A stretch of DNA of 64,000 nucleotides from PALSA-607 sp963737705 (GCA_963737705.1 CAVTTP010000005.1:248001-312000), one strand, 5' to 3'. Counted from the first letter of the stretch, positions 19,455 to 28,553 are shown. The notes: a model not told the origin generated them from the sequence alone. Made by a program: numbers and translations.

Positions 19455-20924
19455 CTAACCCATCCCCGGCATTGCTGACGGATCGAGGTCGGATGCCTTT
19501 GCCGTGATCAGGAAGATGCTCGCGAGCATTGCCCCGACGCCGAACACAACCGATACCTGCAACGCGGTCGAGATCCCGTGCGCGAGCTTTGCGTTGCCGG
19601 TCGCGCCATGGGCGGCCGCGTGGCGCTGCGCGGTTGCAAACGCCGTGGTCAAGATCGCCAACCCGAGCGATCCCCCGACCTGTTGCATGACGTTCAGCAA
19701 TCCCGACGCCGAACCAGCTTCCTCGGGCTCCACACCCGACACCGCGATCATCGTCAACGGCACGAACAGGAAGCCCATACCCAAGCCGAAGATAATGAGC
19801 GGACCGAGCAAGTTGGCAAGGTACGTGCTGTGAACGTCGATGCGCGACAACCAGTAGAGAGCGCCCGCGGACATGACTGCGCCGACGACCATGAACGGCT
19901 TCGGCCCGACCTTCACCAGCTGCTTGGCGCAGATCTGCGCGCTGATGATGATGGCGACACTGAGTGGCAGGTACATGAACCCGGTCTTCAGTGGGCTGTA
20001 GTGCAGGATGCTCTGCACGAACACCGTGAGGAAGTAGAACATCGCGAACAGCGCACCCGCTAACAGCAGCATCACGACGTAACTGCCCGTTCGATTTCGA
20101 TTCTTGAACATGTGCAGCGGTGTGATGGGCTGCGGGCTGCGCATCTCGTTGAAGAAAAAACCGCCGAGCAATATTGCGGCCGCAATGAAGCACAAGACAG
20201 TGAGCGAGTCGCCCCAGCCGGCGGTGCCCGACGCTCGAATGAACGCGTAGACCAACGACGTCATGCCCAGTGTCGAGAGGATCGCTCCGACGAGGTCGAA
20301 CCGGCCCGGTCGAGGCTCGGACTCGTTGATGTACTCCCGCGCGATCAGGGCGATGAAGATGCCGATCGGGACGTTCACGAAAAGCACCCAGCGCCATGAC
20401 ACCCATGACGTCAACATGCCGCCGGCAAGCAGGCCGATCGCAGCACCAGAACCGGACACGGCCGCGAACACGCCGAATGCGCGGTTACGTTCTTCGCCTT
20501 CTTCGAAGTTCGTGGTGATCAGGGACAGCGCAGTCGGGGAAGCGATCGCACCGCCGACGCCCTGAAGCGCACGCGCGGCCAGCAACCACCACGACGCGGT
20601 CGCGAGGCCGCCGAGGAACGACGCGAACGTGAAGAGCGCGATGCCGAAGATGAAGACGCGCCGCCGCCCGAGAATGTCGCCCGCGCGACCACCGAGCAAG
20701 AGCAGGCCGCCGAAGGTCAGCGTGTAGGCGTTCAACACCCACGTGAGGTTCGTGTAGGAGAAGTGCAACGCCGTGCGCATCGTTGGCAACGCGACATTGA
20801 CGATTGTGGCGTCGAGCACCACCATCAACTGGCTAGTCGCGATAACGGCGAGCGCGAGGCCCGGGTGGTGGCCGCGCCGGGCGGCACCAGGCGCGCCCAC
20901 GGCTACCTGCGTCGAGGTCGTCAT
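19455..20924 (-). CDS. MFS drug efflux transporter, DHA2 (EmrB/QacA) family
   Basis: About 14 hydrophobic helices over 489 residues, with the motif-A segment GGRAGDILGRRRVF, the motif-C-like WRWVLFVNVPIG and LDATIVNVALPTM at helix 1, are characteristic of the 14-TMS DHA2 proton antiporters. It is divergent from a TetR regulator, the classic arrangement for a drug-inducible pump. The start ATG 20924 has a weak GAGAGA upstream. Substrate is unknown. Confidence 0.93.
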   Translation of the reverse strand: MTTSTQVAVGAPGAARRGHHPGLALAVIATSQLMVVLDATIVNVALPTMRTALHFSYTNLTWVLNAYTLTFGGLLLLGGRAGDILGRRRVFIFGIALFTFASFLGGLATASWWLLAARALQGVGGAIASPTALSLITTNFEEGEERNRAFGVFAAVSGSGAAIGLLAGGMLTSWVSWRWVLFVNVPIGIFIALIAREYINESEPRPGRFDLVGAILSTLGMTSLVYAFIRASGTAGWGDSLTVLCFIAAAILLGGFFFNEMRSPQPITPLHMFKNRNRTGSYVVMLLLAGALFAMFYFLTVFVQSILHYSPLKTGFMYLPLSVAIIISAQICAKQLVKVGPKPFMVVGAVMSAGALYWLSRIDVHSTYLANLLGPLIIFGLGMGFLFVPLTMIAVSGVEPEEAGSASGLLNVMQQVGGSLGLAILTTAFATAQRHAAAHGATGNAKLAHGISTALQVSVVFGVGAMLASIFLITAKASDLDPSAMPGMG

Positions 20925-20963
20925 GAATCTCTCGTTTCCATGGAAGAGCGCTGAACGCTGAAG

Positions 20964-20977
20964 GAACGCTAACGTTC
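20964..20977. promoter_or_regulatory. palindrome GAACG-N4-CGTTC, candidate TetR operator 1
   Basis: The sequence GAACGCTAACGTTC is an inverted repeat 40 bp upstream of the MFS start, where it would cover the pump promoter. The same half-sites recur at 21011-21024. Binding by the adjacent TetR protein is inferred from position and duplication. Confidence 0.6.
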
Positions 20978-21010
20978 ACTAAGTACGGACGCTACATTGC
21001 ATGAGATAGA

Positions 21011-21024
21011 GAACGCAACCGTTC
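21011..21024. promoter_or_regulatory. palindrome GAACG-N4-CGTTC, candidate TetR operator 2
   Basis: GAACGCAACCGTTC repeats the half-sites of the site at 20964-20977 with a different 4-bp spacer; the centres are 47 bp apart. It lies 23 bp before the TetR start codon, suiting autoregulation. Confidence 0.6.
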
Positions 21025-21047
21025 CTTCGCCTGGTGAGGAGGCAGCC

Positions 21048-21713
21048 GTGTCAGCTCCACGTTTACGGTCCTCGACCACGCTAGCAACGGCCGCCGACAA
21101 GAACTCTGGCGTGCCGCTGTTCCGATGTCGCCGCCGCGGTGCGGCACTTGAAACTGCCATTTACGACGCTGTCCTCCAGCAACTGAGCACCGTCGGATTC
21201 GGTGCGATGACGATCGAAGGTGTGGCTGCTGCTGCGCGCACCGGAAAGGCTGCGATCTATCGCCGGTGGCCCTCAAAGGAAGAGCTGGTCGCCGACACCC
21301 TCGACAACGTGCTGCCCTCGCTGGATCTTCCGCTCGACACCGGGAACGTTCGCGGCGACCTTGCCGTGATCTTCACCGCGATGCTCGAGATGATGGCGAG
21401 CCCAGCAGGTGGCGCCATGCAAGCACTGATGGGTGAACTCGGGCACGACCATGACTTCATCACGACGTTGCACGAACGAGTCTTGGCGCCGCGCAAGGCA
21501 TTAATGACGGAGATCATGCTGCGCGGAGTTGCCCGCGGCGACGTGCGCGCTGACGCTGTCAAACCCGTCGTTGTCGAAGCTGGTCCCGCGCTGTTGGTGC
21601 ATCGGCTACTGACGTTCGGGCCACCAGTCGACCCGGCCTACATGGAGGCTGTGCTCGACGACGTCGTGATGCCGCTGATCCGCCCTCTGACTACGTCACG
21701 TACTCCGAGCTAG
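21048..21713 (+). CDS. TetR/AcrR-family transcriptional regulator
   Basis: The N-terminal TetR helix-turn-helix is seen in TIEGVAAAARTGKAAIYRRW with the following PSKEELVADTL. The C-terminal part is a TetR_C-type ligand domain. GTG 21048 was chosen because GAGGAGG at 21036-21042 precedes it; a TTG at 20997 would extend the protein but lacks such a site and would put the second palindrome inside the coding region. It should repress the divergent efflux pump and itself. Its stop overlaps the convergent phosphatase stop. Confidence 0.9.
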   Translation: MSAPRLRSSTTLATAADKNSGVPLFRCRRRGAALETAIYDAVLQQLSTVGFGAMTIEGVAAAARTGKAAIYRRWPSKEELVADTLDNVLPSLDLPLDTGNVRGDLAVIFTAMLEMMASPAGGAMQALMGELGHDHDFITTLHERVLAPRKALMTEIMLRGVARGDVRADAVKPVVVEAGPALLVHRLLTFGPPVDPAYMEAVLDDVVMPLIRPLTTSRTPS

Positions 21714-22798
21714 TCGCGCCAGATCAGTACCAAGGCGCGGTCATCGCTGCCGTCGGGCGCCACCCTGTCGACTAGTTGCTTCGCGCCGTCCCGAAAACCC
21801 TGTGTTACCAGGCGTTCCGCCTCGCCGATCAGCTTGTCGATGCCGACGGCGATCTCGCGTTCGGCGGTCTCGACCACGCCATCGGTGAACAGCAACATCG
21901 CGTCACCCGAACCAAGTACGCCATGTGCCGACGTGTAACTGGCTTCGGGCAGCACACCGAGCACAGTGCCTTCACTATCGATGAGACGCCACGTGCCGCT
22001 GCCCTTCACAAAGTGCACGGCAGGCGGATGCCCAGCGGACTCAACGACGTAGCTGCCAGTACTCAAATCGACAACAAGATGGACGGCGGTTGCGAACCCT
22101 TCGCTCCACCCCTGCCGAAGCAGATAGTCGTTTGCTGCAGGCAAGAACTGCTCGGGTGGGACCGCACCGAGCAGACCGCCTAACGCACCTGAGAGCAGCA
22201 ACGCGCGGGTGCCGGCATCGATGCCCTTGCCCGAGACGTCGACGAGTACGACCTCGAGGACAGCACCCTGCCCGGTACGCGCGGCGACGAGGAAGTCACC
22301 GCCAAACGAACCGGCACCAGCAGAGCGCAGGACGATCTCGTGCTGCCAGCCCGGCGGCAGCACCGGCATCTCGCCCTGCGCGCGCAACCGGTCGCGCAAC
22401 TCCAACAGCATCGATTCGCCACGCAGGCCCTGAACCCCGAGCGTTTCGCGGGTGCGCGCCAAGCGATACGCGAAGATCGCCACGGCCAGGACGACCACGA
22501 GCTGGCCAGCCCGCACAACGTGCCAGCCGAGTATCAACTCGTCGTAGAGGATCCCGAGCACCGCGACGACGAGCAGCGCGAGCAGTTCGCGTCGGCGCAG
22601 CAAGAGCCCGCCGCCAAGGATTGGCAACGCTTCTGCCACCGGCGGCAGCCAGTAGGTGCCAACGACCGGGCACAGCACGCCGATCGCGATGGCAAGGGCG
22701 AGCAGCCACCACACCGCCGCGGCAGGCGCCATCCAGCGGCTCGCGCGCACCGTGGCCCAGCCACGGCGTCCCGATGCGGGTGAGCGCCTGATCCTCAT
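21710..22798 (-). CDS. membrane-anchored PP2C/SpoIIE-family serine phosphatase
   Basis: Three or four hydrophobic helices (about residues 25-115) precede a SpoIIE/RsbU phosphatase domain with metal-binding AGSFGGDF, VDVSGKGIDA, AGHPPAV and the closing GSDDRALVLIW. RsbU/RsbP-like enzymes dephosphorylate anti-anti-sigma factors; no anti-sigma or STAS gene is adjacent, so the target is unknown. The 362-residue length fits a short MASE-like/7TM-less sensor plus catalytic domain. The first site reads GGDF rather than the commoner GGDWYD, a known variant. Confidence 0.88.
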   Translation of the reverse strand: MRIRRSPASGRRGWATVRASRWMAPAAAVWWLLALAIAIGVLCPVVGTYWLPPVAEALPILGGGLLLRRRELLALLVVAVLGILYDELILGWHVVRAGQLVVVLAVAIFAYRLARTRETLGVQGLRGESMLLELRDRLRAQGEMPVLPPGWQHEIVLRSAGAGSFGGDFLVAARTGQGAVLEVVLVDVSGKGIDAGTRALLLSGALGGLLGAVPPEQFLPAANDYLLRQGWSEGFATAVHLVVDLSTGSYVVESAGHPPAVHFVKGSGTWRLIDSEGTVLGVLPEASYTSAHGVLGSGDAMLLFTDGVVETAEREIAVGIDKLIGEAERLVTQGFRDGAKQLVDRVAPDGSDDRALVLIWRD

Positions 22799-22862
22799 GA
22801 TCGGGCAGCGTAACGGGCAAAGTGGTACACCGATCTAGGCCAACCTGTGGAACAGTTCGGCC

Positions 22863-23222
22863 ATGCCTAGACGTCACGAGCCTGCCGGGTCCGGCAAGGG
22901 AACGGGTGCCGGAGCGGGCGCGGCAGCGGGTTCTGGAACAGGCGCCCTCCGCGGGCTGGTGGGTGCGGGGCCGTCTCAGGTCGGCGTCGTTGGCGCCCTG
23001 CGCGCCCGCGACGTTTCGCGGCCGACCGCCGACGACGTCGTGCGCGCACTTGCCAAGCCGGAACCAACTGCGCGACCAACGATCCACCCCGCCCCTCAGG
23101 AAGCAGCCCCTCAGGAAGCAGCCCCTCAGGAAGCAGCGCGTCAGAAAGCAGCCCCTCAGGAGGCCGGCCCTCAGGAGGCGGCAGCGTCCGGCAGCGGCGG
23201 CGGTACGTCAGTCTCCTCGTAG
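22863..23222 (+). CDS. small conserved actinobacterial protein with APQEA repeats
   Basis: A glycine/alanine-rich N-terminus leads to GALRARDVSRPTADDVVRAL, a segment I recall from short uncharacterised proteins of many actinobacteria. The C-terminal third is a low-complexity tail encoded by six 15-bp units (A-P-Q-E-A). No enzymatic motif is seen. Its last 52 bases overlap the convergent end of rpiB. Function unknown; probably soluble and partly disordered. Confidence 0.6.
   Translation: MPRRHEPAGSGKGTGAGAGAAAGSGTGALRGLVGAGPSQVGVVGALRARDVSRPTADDVVRALAKPEPTARPTIHPAPQEAAPQEAAPQEAARQKAAPQEAGPQEAAASGSGGGTSVSS
23091..23180 (+). repeat. six 15-bp coding tandem repeats (APQEA)
   Basis: Units of 15 bp (GCCCCTCAGGAAGCA and variants) run from 23091 to 23180. 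The first three are identical and the last three have diverged. The array ends within the overlap with the rpiB stop region, so its expansion also affects the RpiB C-terminus. Confidence 0.9.
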
Positions 23223-23653
23223 CGGGTGACTTCCGCGAGCCGGCGCACGTGCCGCTCCTCGCCGGAGAAGGCGGTAGCCAGGAAGAGTTCGACGAGTCGG
23301 GTCGCCTCGCCGATCGTGTGCTGCCGAGCACCGATGCTGACCACGTTTGCGTCGTTGTGCTGCCGGGCAAGTGTCGCGGTGTCATCGTTCCAGGCGAGCG
23401 CCGCCCGGATGCCCTTGACCTTGTTCGCCGCGATCGCCTCCCCGTTGCCGGAGCCCCCAATGACGATGCCCAGGCTGCCTCGATCTGCGGCCGTCGCGAT
23501 CGCCGCGGCGATGATGTAGGGCGGGTAGTCATCGTCGGCGACGTAGCTCGGCGGACCGCAGTCGACCGGCTCGTGGCCGTTGTCCGTAAGCCAGCCGATG
23601 AGGTGGCTCTTCAGTTCGAAGCCCGCGTGGTCAGAACCCAGGTAGACGCGCAC
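23171..23653 (-). CDS. rpiB: ribose-5-phosphate isomerase B
   Basis: RpiB interconverts ribose-5-phosphate and ribulose-5-phosphate in the pentose phosphate pathway. The family N-terminus VYLGSDHAGFELK and the loop GGSGNGEAIAANKVKGIR are present. As in M. tuberculosis RpiB, glutamate in SGNGE takes the place of the E. coli active-site cysteine. GTG 23653 gives 160 residues, the typical size; the frame upstream of it is an antisense shadow of pepN. It is next to pepN, as in mycobacteria. Confidence 0.93.
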   Translation of the reverse strand: MRVYLGSDHAGFELKSHLIGWLTDNGHEPVDCGPPSYVADDDYPPYIIAAAIATAADRGSLGIVIGGSGNGEAIAANKVKGIRAALAWNDDTATLARQHNDANVVSIGARQHTIGEATRLVELFLATAFSGEERHVRRLAEVTRYEETDVPPPLPDAAAS

Positions 23654-23794
23654 GTGCGGCAGTCTGCCACGCAGGCCACGCGCGCCACACCCCTGCCGCG
23701 CCGCGCGAGACATCCAGCGGGTGCGTTTGGCACCTGCCATCCCTATCGTGCGAAGATCGCCATACCGCACGAATGACAGAAAGGCTCCCGACCG

Positions 23795-26416
23795 GTGCCA
23801 GGCAACAACCTGAGCCGTGACGAGGCGACCGAACGGGCGCGCCTCATCGGCCCGGTCTCGGGCGAGGCAGATCCGGTGCCCGCTCTCGAGACGATTGTTT
23901 TCCTCGACCTCACATCGGGGGCCGCGAAGCCAGACCATTTCCTCTCGTCGACAACGATCCGTTTCAGCTGCCGCGAGCCGGGCGCCTCGACGTTCGTCGA
24001 CCTGGTGGGAGACGAGATCCGGTCGATCACCCTTAACGGGGTCGCGGTCGAGCCGGCTACCAACCGTGACGCCGATCGAGTGCGGCTGAGCAATCTCGCC
24101 GAGCACAACGAGCTCGAGATCGTCGCCGAGTGCCGCTATATGCACACGGGTGAGGGCCTGCACCGATTCACCGATCCGGTCGACGGGCGGGTCTACGTGT
24201 ACACCCAGTTCGAAACGGCCGATGCGCATCGGGTCTACGCGTGCTTCGACCAGCCAGACTTGAAGACCACCTTCGAACTCGACGTCATCGCTCCCGGCGA
24301 TTGGCAAGTCGTCTCGGTGACGGCGCCCGACGTCGTGCCCGAACACCTTGCCGAAAACCCCGACACCACGACGTCCGGCCATTGGCATTTCCCGCCGACG
24401 CCGCCGCTGTCGACGTATGTCACGTCGGTCATTGCGGGCCCGTATCACTTCGTGCGCGACGTGCATCACGGCATCGCCGGAGACATCCCGCTCGGCGTCT
24501 ACTGCCGGCTGTCGCTGGCCCCGTACCTTGACGCCGACGACATCTTCCTCGTCACCAAGCAGGGCTTCGCCTTCTTCGAAGAGCAGTTCGCGCGGCCGTA
24601 TCCCTTCGGCAAGTACGACCAGCTCTTCGTGCCTGAATTCAACGCCGGCGCGATGGAGAACGCGGGCTCAGTGACATTCCTCGAGGACTACGTCTTTCGG
24701 TCGCGAGTAACTGACACCGCGTATGAGAGCCGTGCGGGCACGATCCTGCACGAGATGGCGCACATGTGGTTCGGCGACCTCGTAACGATGCGCTGGTGGG
24801 ACGACCTATGGCTCAACGAGTCGTTCGCCACGTACATGGCCAACCTGGCGACGGTCGAGGCAACGCGCTGGCCAGACGCCTGGACGACCTTTGCCAACGA
24901 GGAAAAGACATGGGCATGTCGACAGGATCAGCTGACCACGACGCACCCAATCGCGGCCGAGATCGTCGACATCGAGGCCGTCGAGACCAACTTTGACGGC
25001 ATCACCTACGCCAAGGGCGCGTCGGTTCTCAAGCAGCTCGTCGCATGGGTCGGCCGCGATGCTTTCTTCGCCGGCCTGCGCCGCTACTTCGACGACAAGG
25101 CGTGGGGCAATAGCACGCTGCACGATCTATTGCGTGCACTCGAAGCGGCGTCTGGGCGCGATCTGTCGGCGTGGTCGAAGGAGTGGCTCGAGAGCGCGGG
25201 CATCAACACGCTGCGCCCCGAAATCGAGACGGACGCCGAGGGACTGATCACGTCGTTCGCGGTGCTGCAGGAGGCAACTGCGGATCATCCGACGCTGCGA
25301 TCGCACCGGCTCGCGATCGGGTTCTACAACCGCACCGCCGCGGGACTCGACCGCACCAACCGGATCGAACTCGACGTCGTCGGAGCGCGCACAGAGGTCG
25401 CCGAGCTCGTCGGCACCCCGCGTCCCGATCTGGTCCTGGTGAACGACGACGACCTGGCCTACGCCAAGATCCGCCTCGACGCGCGCTCGCTGGTCACGGT
25501 TACCGATGCGATCGGTGAGCTCAACGCGTCGCTGCCCCGCGCGCTTTGCTGGGCTGCCGCATGGGACATGACGCGCGACGCCGAAATGGCCGCCCGCGAT
25601 TACGTACGGCTGGTCATCCACCTGCTTGACACCGAGACCGACATCGGCGTTCTGCAAAGCGTGCTGCGCCAGGCTCGGCTCGCCGTCGAGCGATGGTCCG
25701 ACCCGGACTTCCGCGCCACTGGCCTCGACGCGATCGCCGCCGCCTGCCACGCCCATCTCCATGGCGCCGAACCCGGCAGCGACTACCAGCTGACGCTGAT
25801 CCGGGCGTTGGCCGCGACCGCCAACTCCCCCACCTACGTCGATGTCGTCGCATCGGTGCTCGCCGGCGAGACGGAGTTCGCCGGGCTCGCGCTAGACACC
25901 GACTTGCGCTGGTCGCTGCTCGGCAGGTTGGCCGCGCACGGTCGCGTTGGCACCGCCGAGATCGACGCAGAACTCGCACGCGACGACACCGCGGCCGGAC
26001 GCCGGCATGCAGCCGCTGTTCGCGCCGCGCTGCCCGACCCGGCGGCAAAAGAACTGGCATGGGCCGCGGTCATGGAGAACGACGACACCCACAACGCGGA
26101 GTTGTCGGCGATCATCATCGGCTTTCAGCAGCCGAACCAGCTGGCGCTGCTCGCCACGTTCCGGCAGCGGTACTTCGACGAGTTGGCCGACATCTGGCGC
26201 GACCGGACCGGCGACACGGCGCGCACGATCGCTGAGGGCATGTTCCCGTACCTGGTCATCGATCAGTCGACCGTCGACATGGTCGACCGCTACCTCGAGA
26301 CCAGCAAACCGCCGTCCGGCCTTCGTCGCATTTTGCTCGAACACCAAGACACGATGGCCCGGGCGCTACGAGCACGCGCCCGCGACACCGCCGCCGCGTC
26401 TGCCAGCGCTTCGTAA
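23795..26416 (+). CDS. pepN: aminopeptidase N (M1 family)
   Basis: This zinc metallopeptidase of 873 residues removes N-terminal amino acids from peptides in the cytoplasm. The exopeptidase motif GAMENAG and the zinc motif HEMAHMWFGDLV with the third ligand Glu in WLNES are intact. The C-terminal ERAP1-like helical domain is complete. Start GTG 23795 has AAAGG about 10-14 nt upstream. It is transcribed opposite to rpiB and DUF5130, an order recalled from the mycobacterial pepN locus. Confidence 0.95.
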   Translation: MPGNNLSRDEATERARLIGPVSGEADPVPALETIVFLDLTSGAAKPDHFLSSTTIRFSCREPGASTFVDLVGDEIRSITLNGVAVEPATNRDADRVRLSNLAEHNELEIVAECRYMHTGEGLHRFTDPVDGRVYVYTQFETADAHRVYACFDQPDLKTTFELDVIAPGDWQVVSVTAPDVVPEHLAENPDTTTSGHWHFPPTPPLSTYVTSVIAGPYHFVRDVHHGIAGDIPLGVYCRLSLAPYLDADDIFLVTKQGFAFFEEQFARPYPFGKYDQLFVPEFNAGAMENAGSVTFLEDYVFRSRVTDTAYESRAGTILHEMAHMWFGDLVTMRWWDDLWLNESFATYMANLATVEATRWPDAWTTFANEEKTWACRQDQLTTTHPIAAEIVDIEAVETNFDGITYAKGASVLKQLVAWVGRDAFFAGLRRYFDDKAWGNSTLHDLLRALEAASGRDLSAWSKEWLESAGINTLRPEIETDAEGLITSFAVLQEATADHPTLRSHRLAIGFYNRTAAGLDRTNRIELDVVGARTEVAELVGTPRPDLVLVNDDDLAYAKIRLDARSLVTVTDAIGELNASLPRALCWAAAWDMTRDAEMAARDYVRLVIHLLDTETDIGVLQSVLRQARLAVERWSDPDFRATGLDAIAAACHAHLHGAEPGSDYQLTLIRALAATANSPTYVDVVASVLAGETEFAGLALDTDLRWSLLGRLAAHGRVGTAEIDAELARDDTAAGRRHAAAVRAALPDPAAKELAWAAVMENDDTHNAELSAIIIGFQQPNQLALLATFRQRYFDELADIWRDRTGDTARTIAEGMFPYLVIDQSTVDMVDRYLETSKPPSGLRRILLEHQDTMARALRARARDTAAASASAS

Positions 26417-26424
26417 CACCCGAC

Positions 26425-26494
26425 ACTTCGCATCCCTGGTGGTCGCAGAAGTGGCGTAATTCCGAGGTTTCAACGACCACCCGGGATGCGAAGT
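26425..26494. terminator. 21-bp dyad between pepN and the DUF5130 gene
   Basis: ACTTCGCATCCC-T-GGTGGTCG (26425-26445) is complementary, with one mismatch, to 26474-26494; the loop is 28 nt. It starts 8 bp after the pepN stop, between convergent genes, so a bidirectional terminator is plausible. Its length and the rather AT-rich loop also suit a small palindromic repeat element. Confidence 0.6.
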
Positions 26495-26577
26495 CGCAGA
26501 AATCGGGCGTGTGCTGCGACGGGACGGCGGGAGGGTGCGCGCCGCAGCGGACGGCGAGGGGCTGGGGTAGCTAAGAG

Positions 26578-26973
26578 TTAGTCGCCGTCGTGTTCGTGCA
26601 GGACGGGTGGCCGTGCTGCGGCCTGCGCCATCATGCGGATGCCGTTCACGATGCCGCCGGTCAAGTCGCCGCCGGCAAACGAGGTGGCCATCGCCAGGCT
26701 GGCGAGCCCGGCCGCGCGGTCATCGAGGCGGCGCCGTGCCGTATCGCCGGTGACGATCTCGACCCGGCGGGCATCCGGCTCGACGAGCACGAGCACAGCG
26801 AACTCGGCTGCAGCGCCCAGCGCAGCGTGCCGGCGCAGGGCATGCGCGCGGACGTCACCCGAGACCTGTCCGACGTAGACGAAGAACTGCAGGCCGGTCT
26901 CATGGCCGGCCGTCGCGACTGCGTGCCGGATCTCATCGCTTTGATTCGACGTGAAGGCGCTACCAGCGGGCAC
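26578..26973 (-). CDS. DUF5130 family protein (TPM-like fold)
   Basis: The 131-residue product matches the DUF5130 family as I recall it: EIRHAVATAGHETGLQF, FVYVG, ALRRHAAL, VLVEPDARRVEIVTG and LASLAMATSFAGGDLTGG. The family is related to the TPM/Psb32 domain; its biochemical role is unknown. GTG 26973 was chosen because GGAGG precedes it by 8 nt; GTG 26982 lies inside that site. It overlaps the end of the upstream membrane-protein gene by 14 nt, so the two are translationally coupled. Confidence 0.8.
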   Translation of the reverse strand: MPAGSAFTSNQSDEIRHAVATAGHETGLQFFVYVGQVSGDVRAHALRRHAALGAAAEFAVLVLVEPDARRVEIVTGDTARRRLDDRAAGLASLAMATSFAGGDLTGGIVNGIRMMAQAAARPPVLHEHDGD

Positions 26974-27400
26974 TTGCGCCACCTCCGTCGAGAGTGGCGG
27001 GCGGCAAGGTGGTGATGGCCGCTGCGGCGGTCTCGCTGCCCAGAGGCTCCCCGAACCAGCTCGAGGTGGCGGTCCATGGACGTCCCGGCCGGTAGCGCGG
27101 GCCGCTGACGATCGAGGGAAGGAAAACCAGGAAGGCGATTACCGCAGCGACACCGACCGGTATGCCGACGAAGATCGCGGCGGTCTCGATCGCGCTGAGC
27201 TTGCCACCGGGATCGCCACGCTCACCGATGGCGAGCGCCGGGCCGGCCGCGAGAACCGCAGACCCGAGACTCGCGAGGGCGATGCTGGCGATTGCCGCGC
27301 ACCGAAGTGCCGCTCTAGCAGCGACCGGTCGCAGTCTTCGAGGCGTCCTCACAGCGGCCACCGTAACGGATACCGGCTGCAGATCCAGAGCGGGGCTCAC
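26960..27400 (-). CDS. small membrane protein, unknown function
   Basis: A basic N-terminus, a signal-like hydrophobic segment (ALASLGSAVLAAGPALA) and a transmembrane helix (AAIFVGIPVGVAAVIAFLVF) are followed by a short cytoplasmic tail with PGRPWTATSSWFG. No domain is recognised. It starts 19 bp after the malQ stop and overlaps the DUF5130 gene, which suggests a functional pair. GTG/ATG choice is uncertain. Confidence 0.7.
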   Translation of the reverse strand: MSPALDLQPVSVTVAAVRTPRRLRPVAARAALRCAAIASIALASLGSAVLAAGPALAIGERGDPGGKLSAIETAAIFVGIPVGVAAVIAFLVFLPSIVSGPRYRPGRPWTATSSWFGEPLGSETAAAAITTLPPATLDGGGASARW

Positions 27401-27419
27401 CCTTTGCGGCCTGCGGGGT

Positions 27420-28553
27420 TCACGTTGTGGAGCCGCTTACCAAACGCGCCAGCCGCGCAGCGCGAGGCGACGCCATCAGTTCGTCGAGCAGCACCGGCCG
27501 TTCCTTTTCGTCGGCCATCGGCACCCGCCAATTCGGATACTCATCAATGGTCCCTGGTTGGTTCACCGGACGCCGGTCACCGACGACATCCGGCAGGTAG
27601 ATGCCGATCAACCGGGCCGGCGTCGCGGCCAAGTACGCATACAGCGCATCGACGATGGCATCGACAAACGGCTCGACCCGACTGTGGAAGTTGTCGCGCC
27701 GCGGCGACACAGTGCCTGGCTCAGCGACCTTCGTGACAGCGGCAACGATCCCCGCGTCGAGCAGTCCCGCGTCGACGAGCACCTGCAGCCACGCAACCCG
27801 CGCGGCCTCGTCAGTTCGGCGCTCCTCGTCAATCGGACGTTCCAGCAGGCCAAGCTCGTAGCGCAGTTCGACGTGCTCGCCGGTGAGATAGCCAGCGGTC
27901 GGCGGCAGATCGTGAGTAGTCACGCTGGCAAGGCACAGTTCGCGCCACAGCTCCTGCGCTCGCGGCGTCCCGGCGTCGTCGTGCTCGAACCACAAGATCG
28001 ACGTGCCGTAGATTCCGCGGCCGCGCAGGTACTCGCGCACCCATGGTTCGACGTTGCCGAGGTCCTCGCCGATCACGACGGCCCCGGCCCGCGCCGCCTC
28101 GAGCATCACGATGCCCACCATCGCTTCGTGGTCGAGTCGCACATAGGTGCCGTTGGCGGGCGACGCGCCTTCGGGCACCCACCACTGCCGGAAGAGACCG
28201 ATGATGTGATCGATGCGAAGGCCGCCACCATGGCGAAACGATGCGCGTACAACATTGCGGAACGGCGCGAACCCCGTGGCGGCCAACACGTCGGGACGCC
28301 ACGGCGGCAGGTTCCAGGTCTGCCCTTGCTGGTTGTACATGTCGGCCGGCGCTCCGAGTGCCACGCCATGCGCGAGGGCGTTCTTGAAGGCCCATGCATC
28401 GGCGCCATCACGGCTCACGCCAACCGCAAGGTCGTTCACGACCCCCATGCTCATACCCGCCGCGCCCGCGGCCGCCTGCACCGAGATCAGCTGTTGCGAG
28501 CACAAAAACTGCAGCCAGGCATGGAATTCGACGAGGTTGGCCTCAGCACTCAC
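27420..28553 (-). CDS. malQ: 4-alpha-glucanotransferase, C-terminal part of a frame-split gene
   Basis: This half carries all three GH77 catalytic carboxylates: the nucleophile Asp in LRIDHIIGLFRQWWVP, Glu in VIGEDLGNVEPWVREYL and Asp in TTHDLPPTAGYL. Amylomaltase transfers alpha-1,4-glucan segments during maltodextrin and glycogen metabolism. It begins in a different frame from the N-terminal part; the two overlap by 11 nt. Homologues are one polypeptide of about 700 residues. Either a one-base indel (real or sequencing) or a coupled two-part enzyme using GTG 28553 explains this; the Shine-Dalgarno is weak, so I prefer an indel. Confidence 0.85.
   Translation of the reverse strand: MSAEANLVEFHAWLQFLCSQQLISVQAAAGAAGMSMGVVNDLAVGVSRDGADAWAFKNALAHGVALGAPADMYNQQGQTWNLPPWRPDVLAATGFAPFRNVVRASFRHGGGLRIDHIIGLFRQWWVPEGASPANGTYVRLDHEAMVGIVMLEAARAGAVVIGEDLGNVEPWVREYLRGRGIYGTSILWFEHDDAGTPRAQELWRELCLASVTTHDLPPTAGYLTGEHVELRYELGLLERPIDEERRTDEAARVAWLQVLVDAGLLDAGIVAAVTKVAEPGTVSPRRDNFHSRVEPFVDAIVDALYAYLAATPARLIGIYLPDVVGDRRPVNQPGTIDEYPNWRVPMADEKERPVLLDELMASPRAARLARLVSGSTT

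Noticed and set aside
23654..24469. long N-terminal extension of RpiB
   Set aside because: It is an antisense reading of pepN; RpiB homologues begin at VYLGSDHAG.
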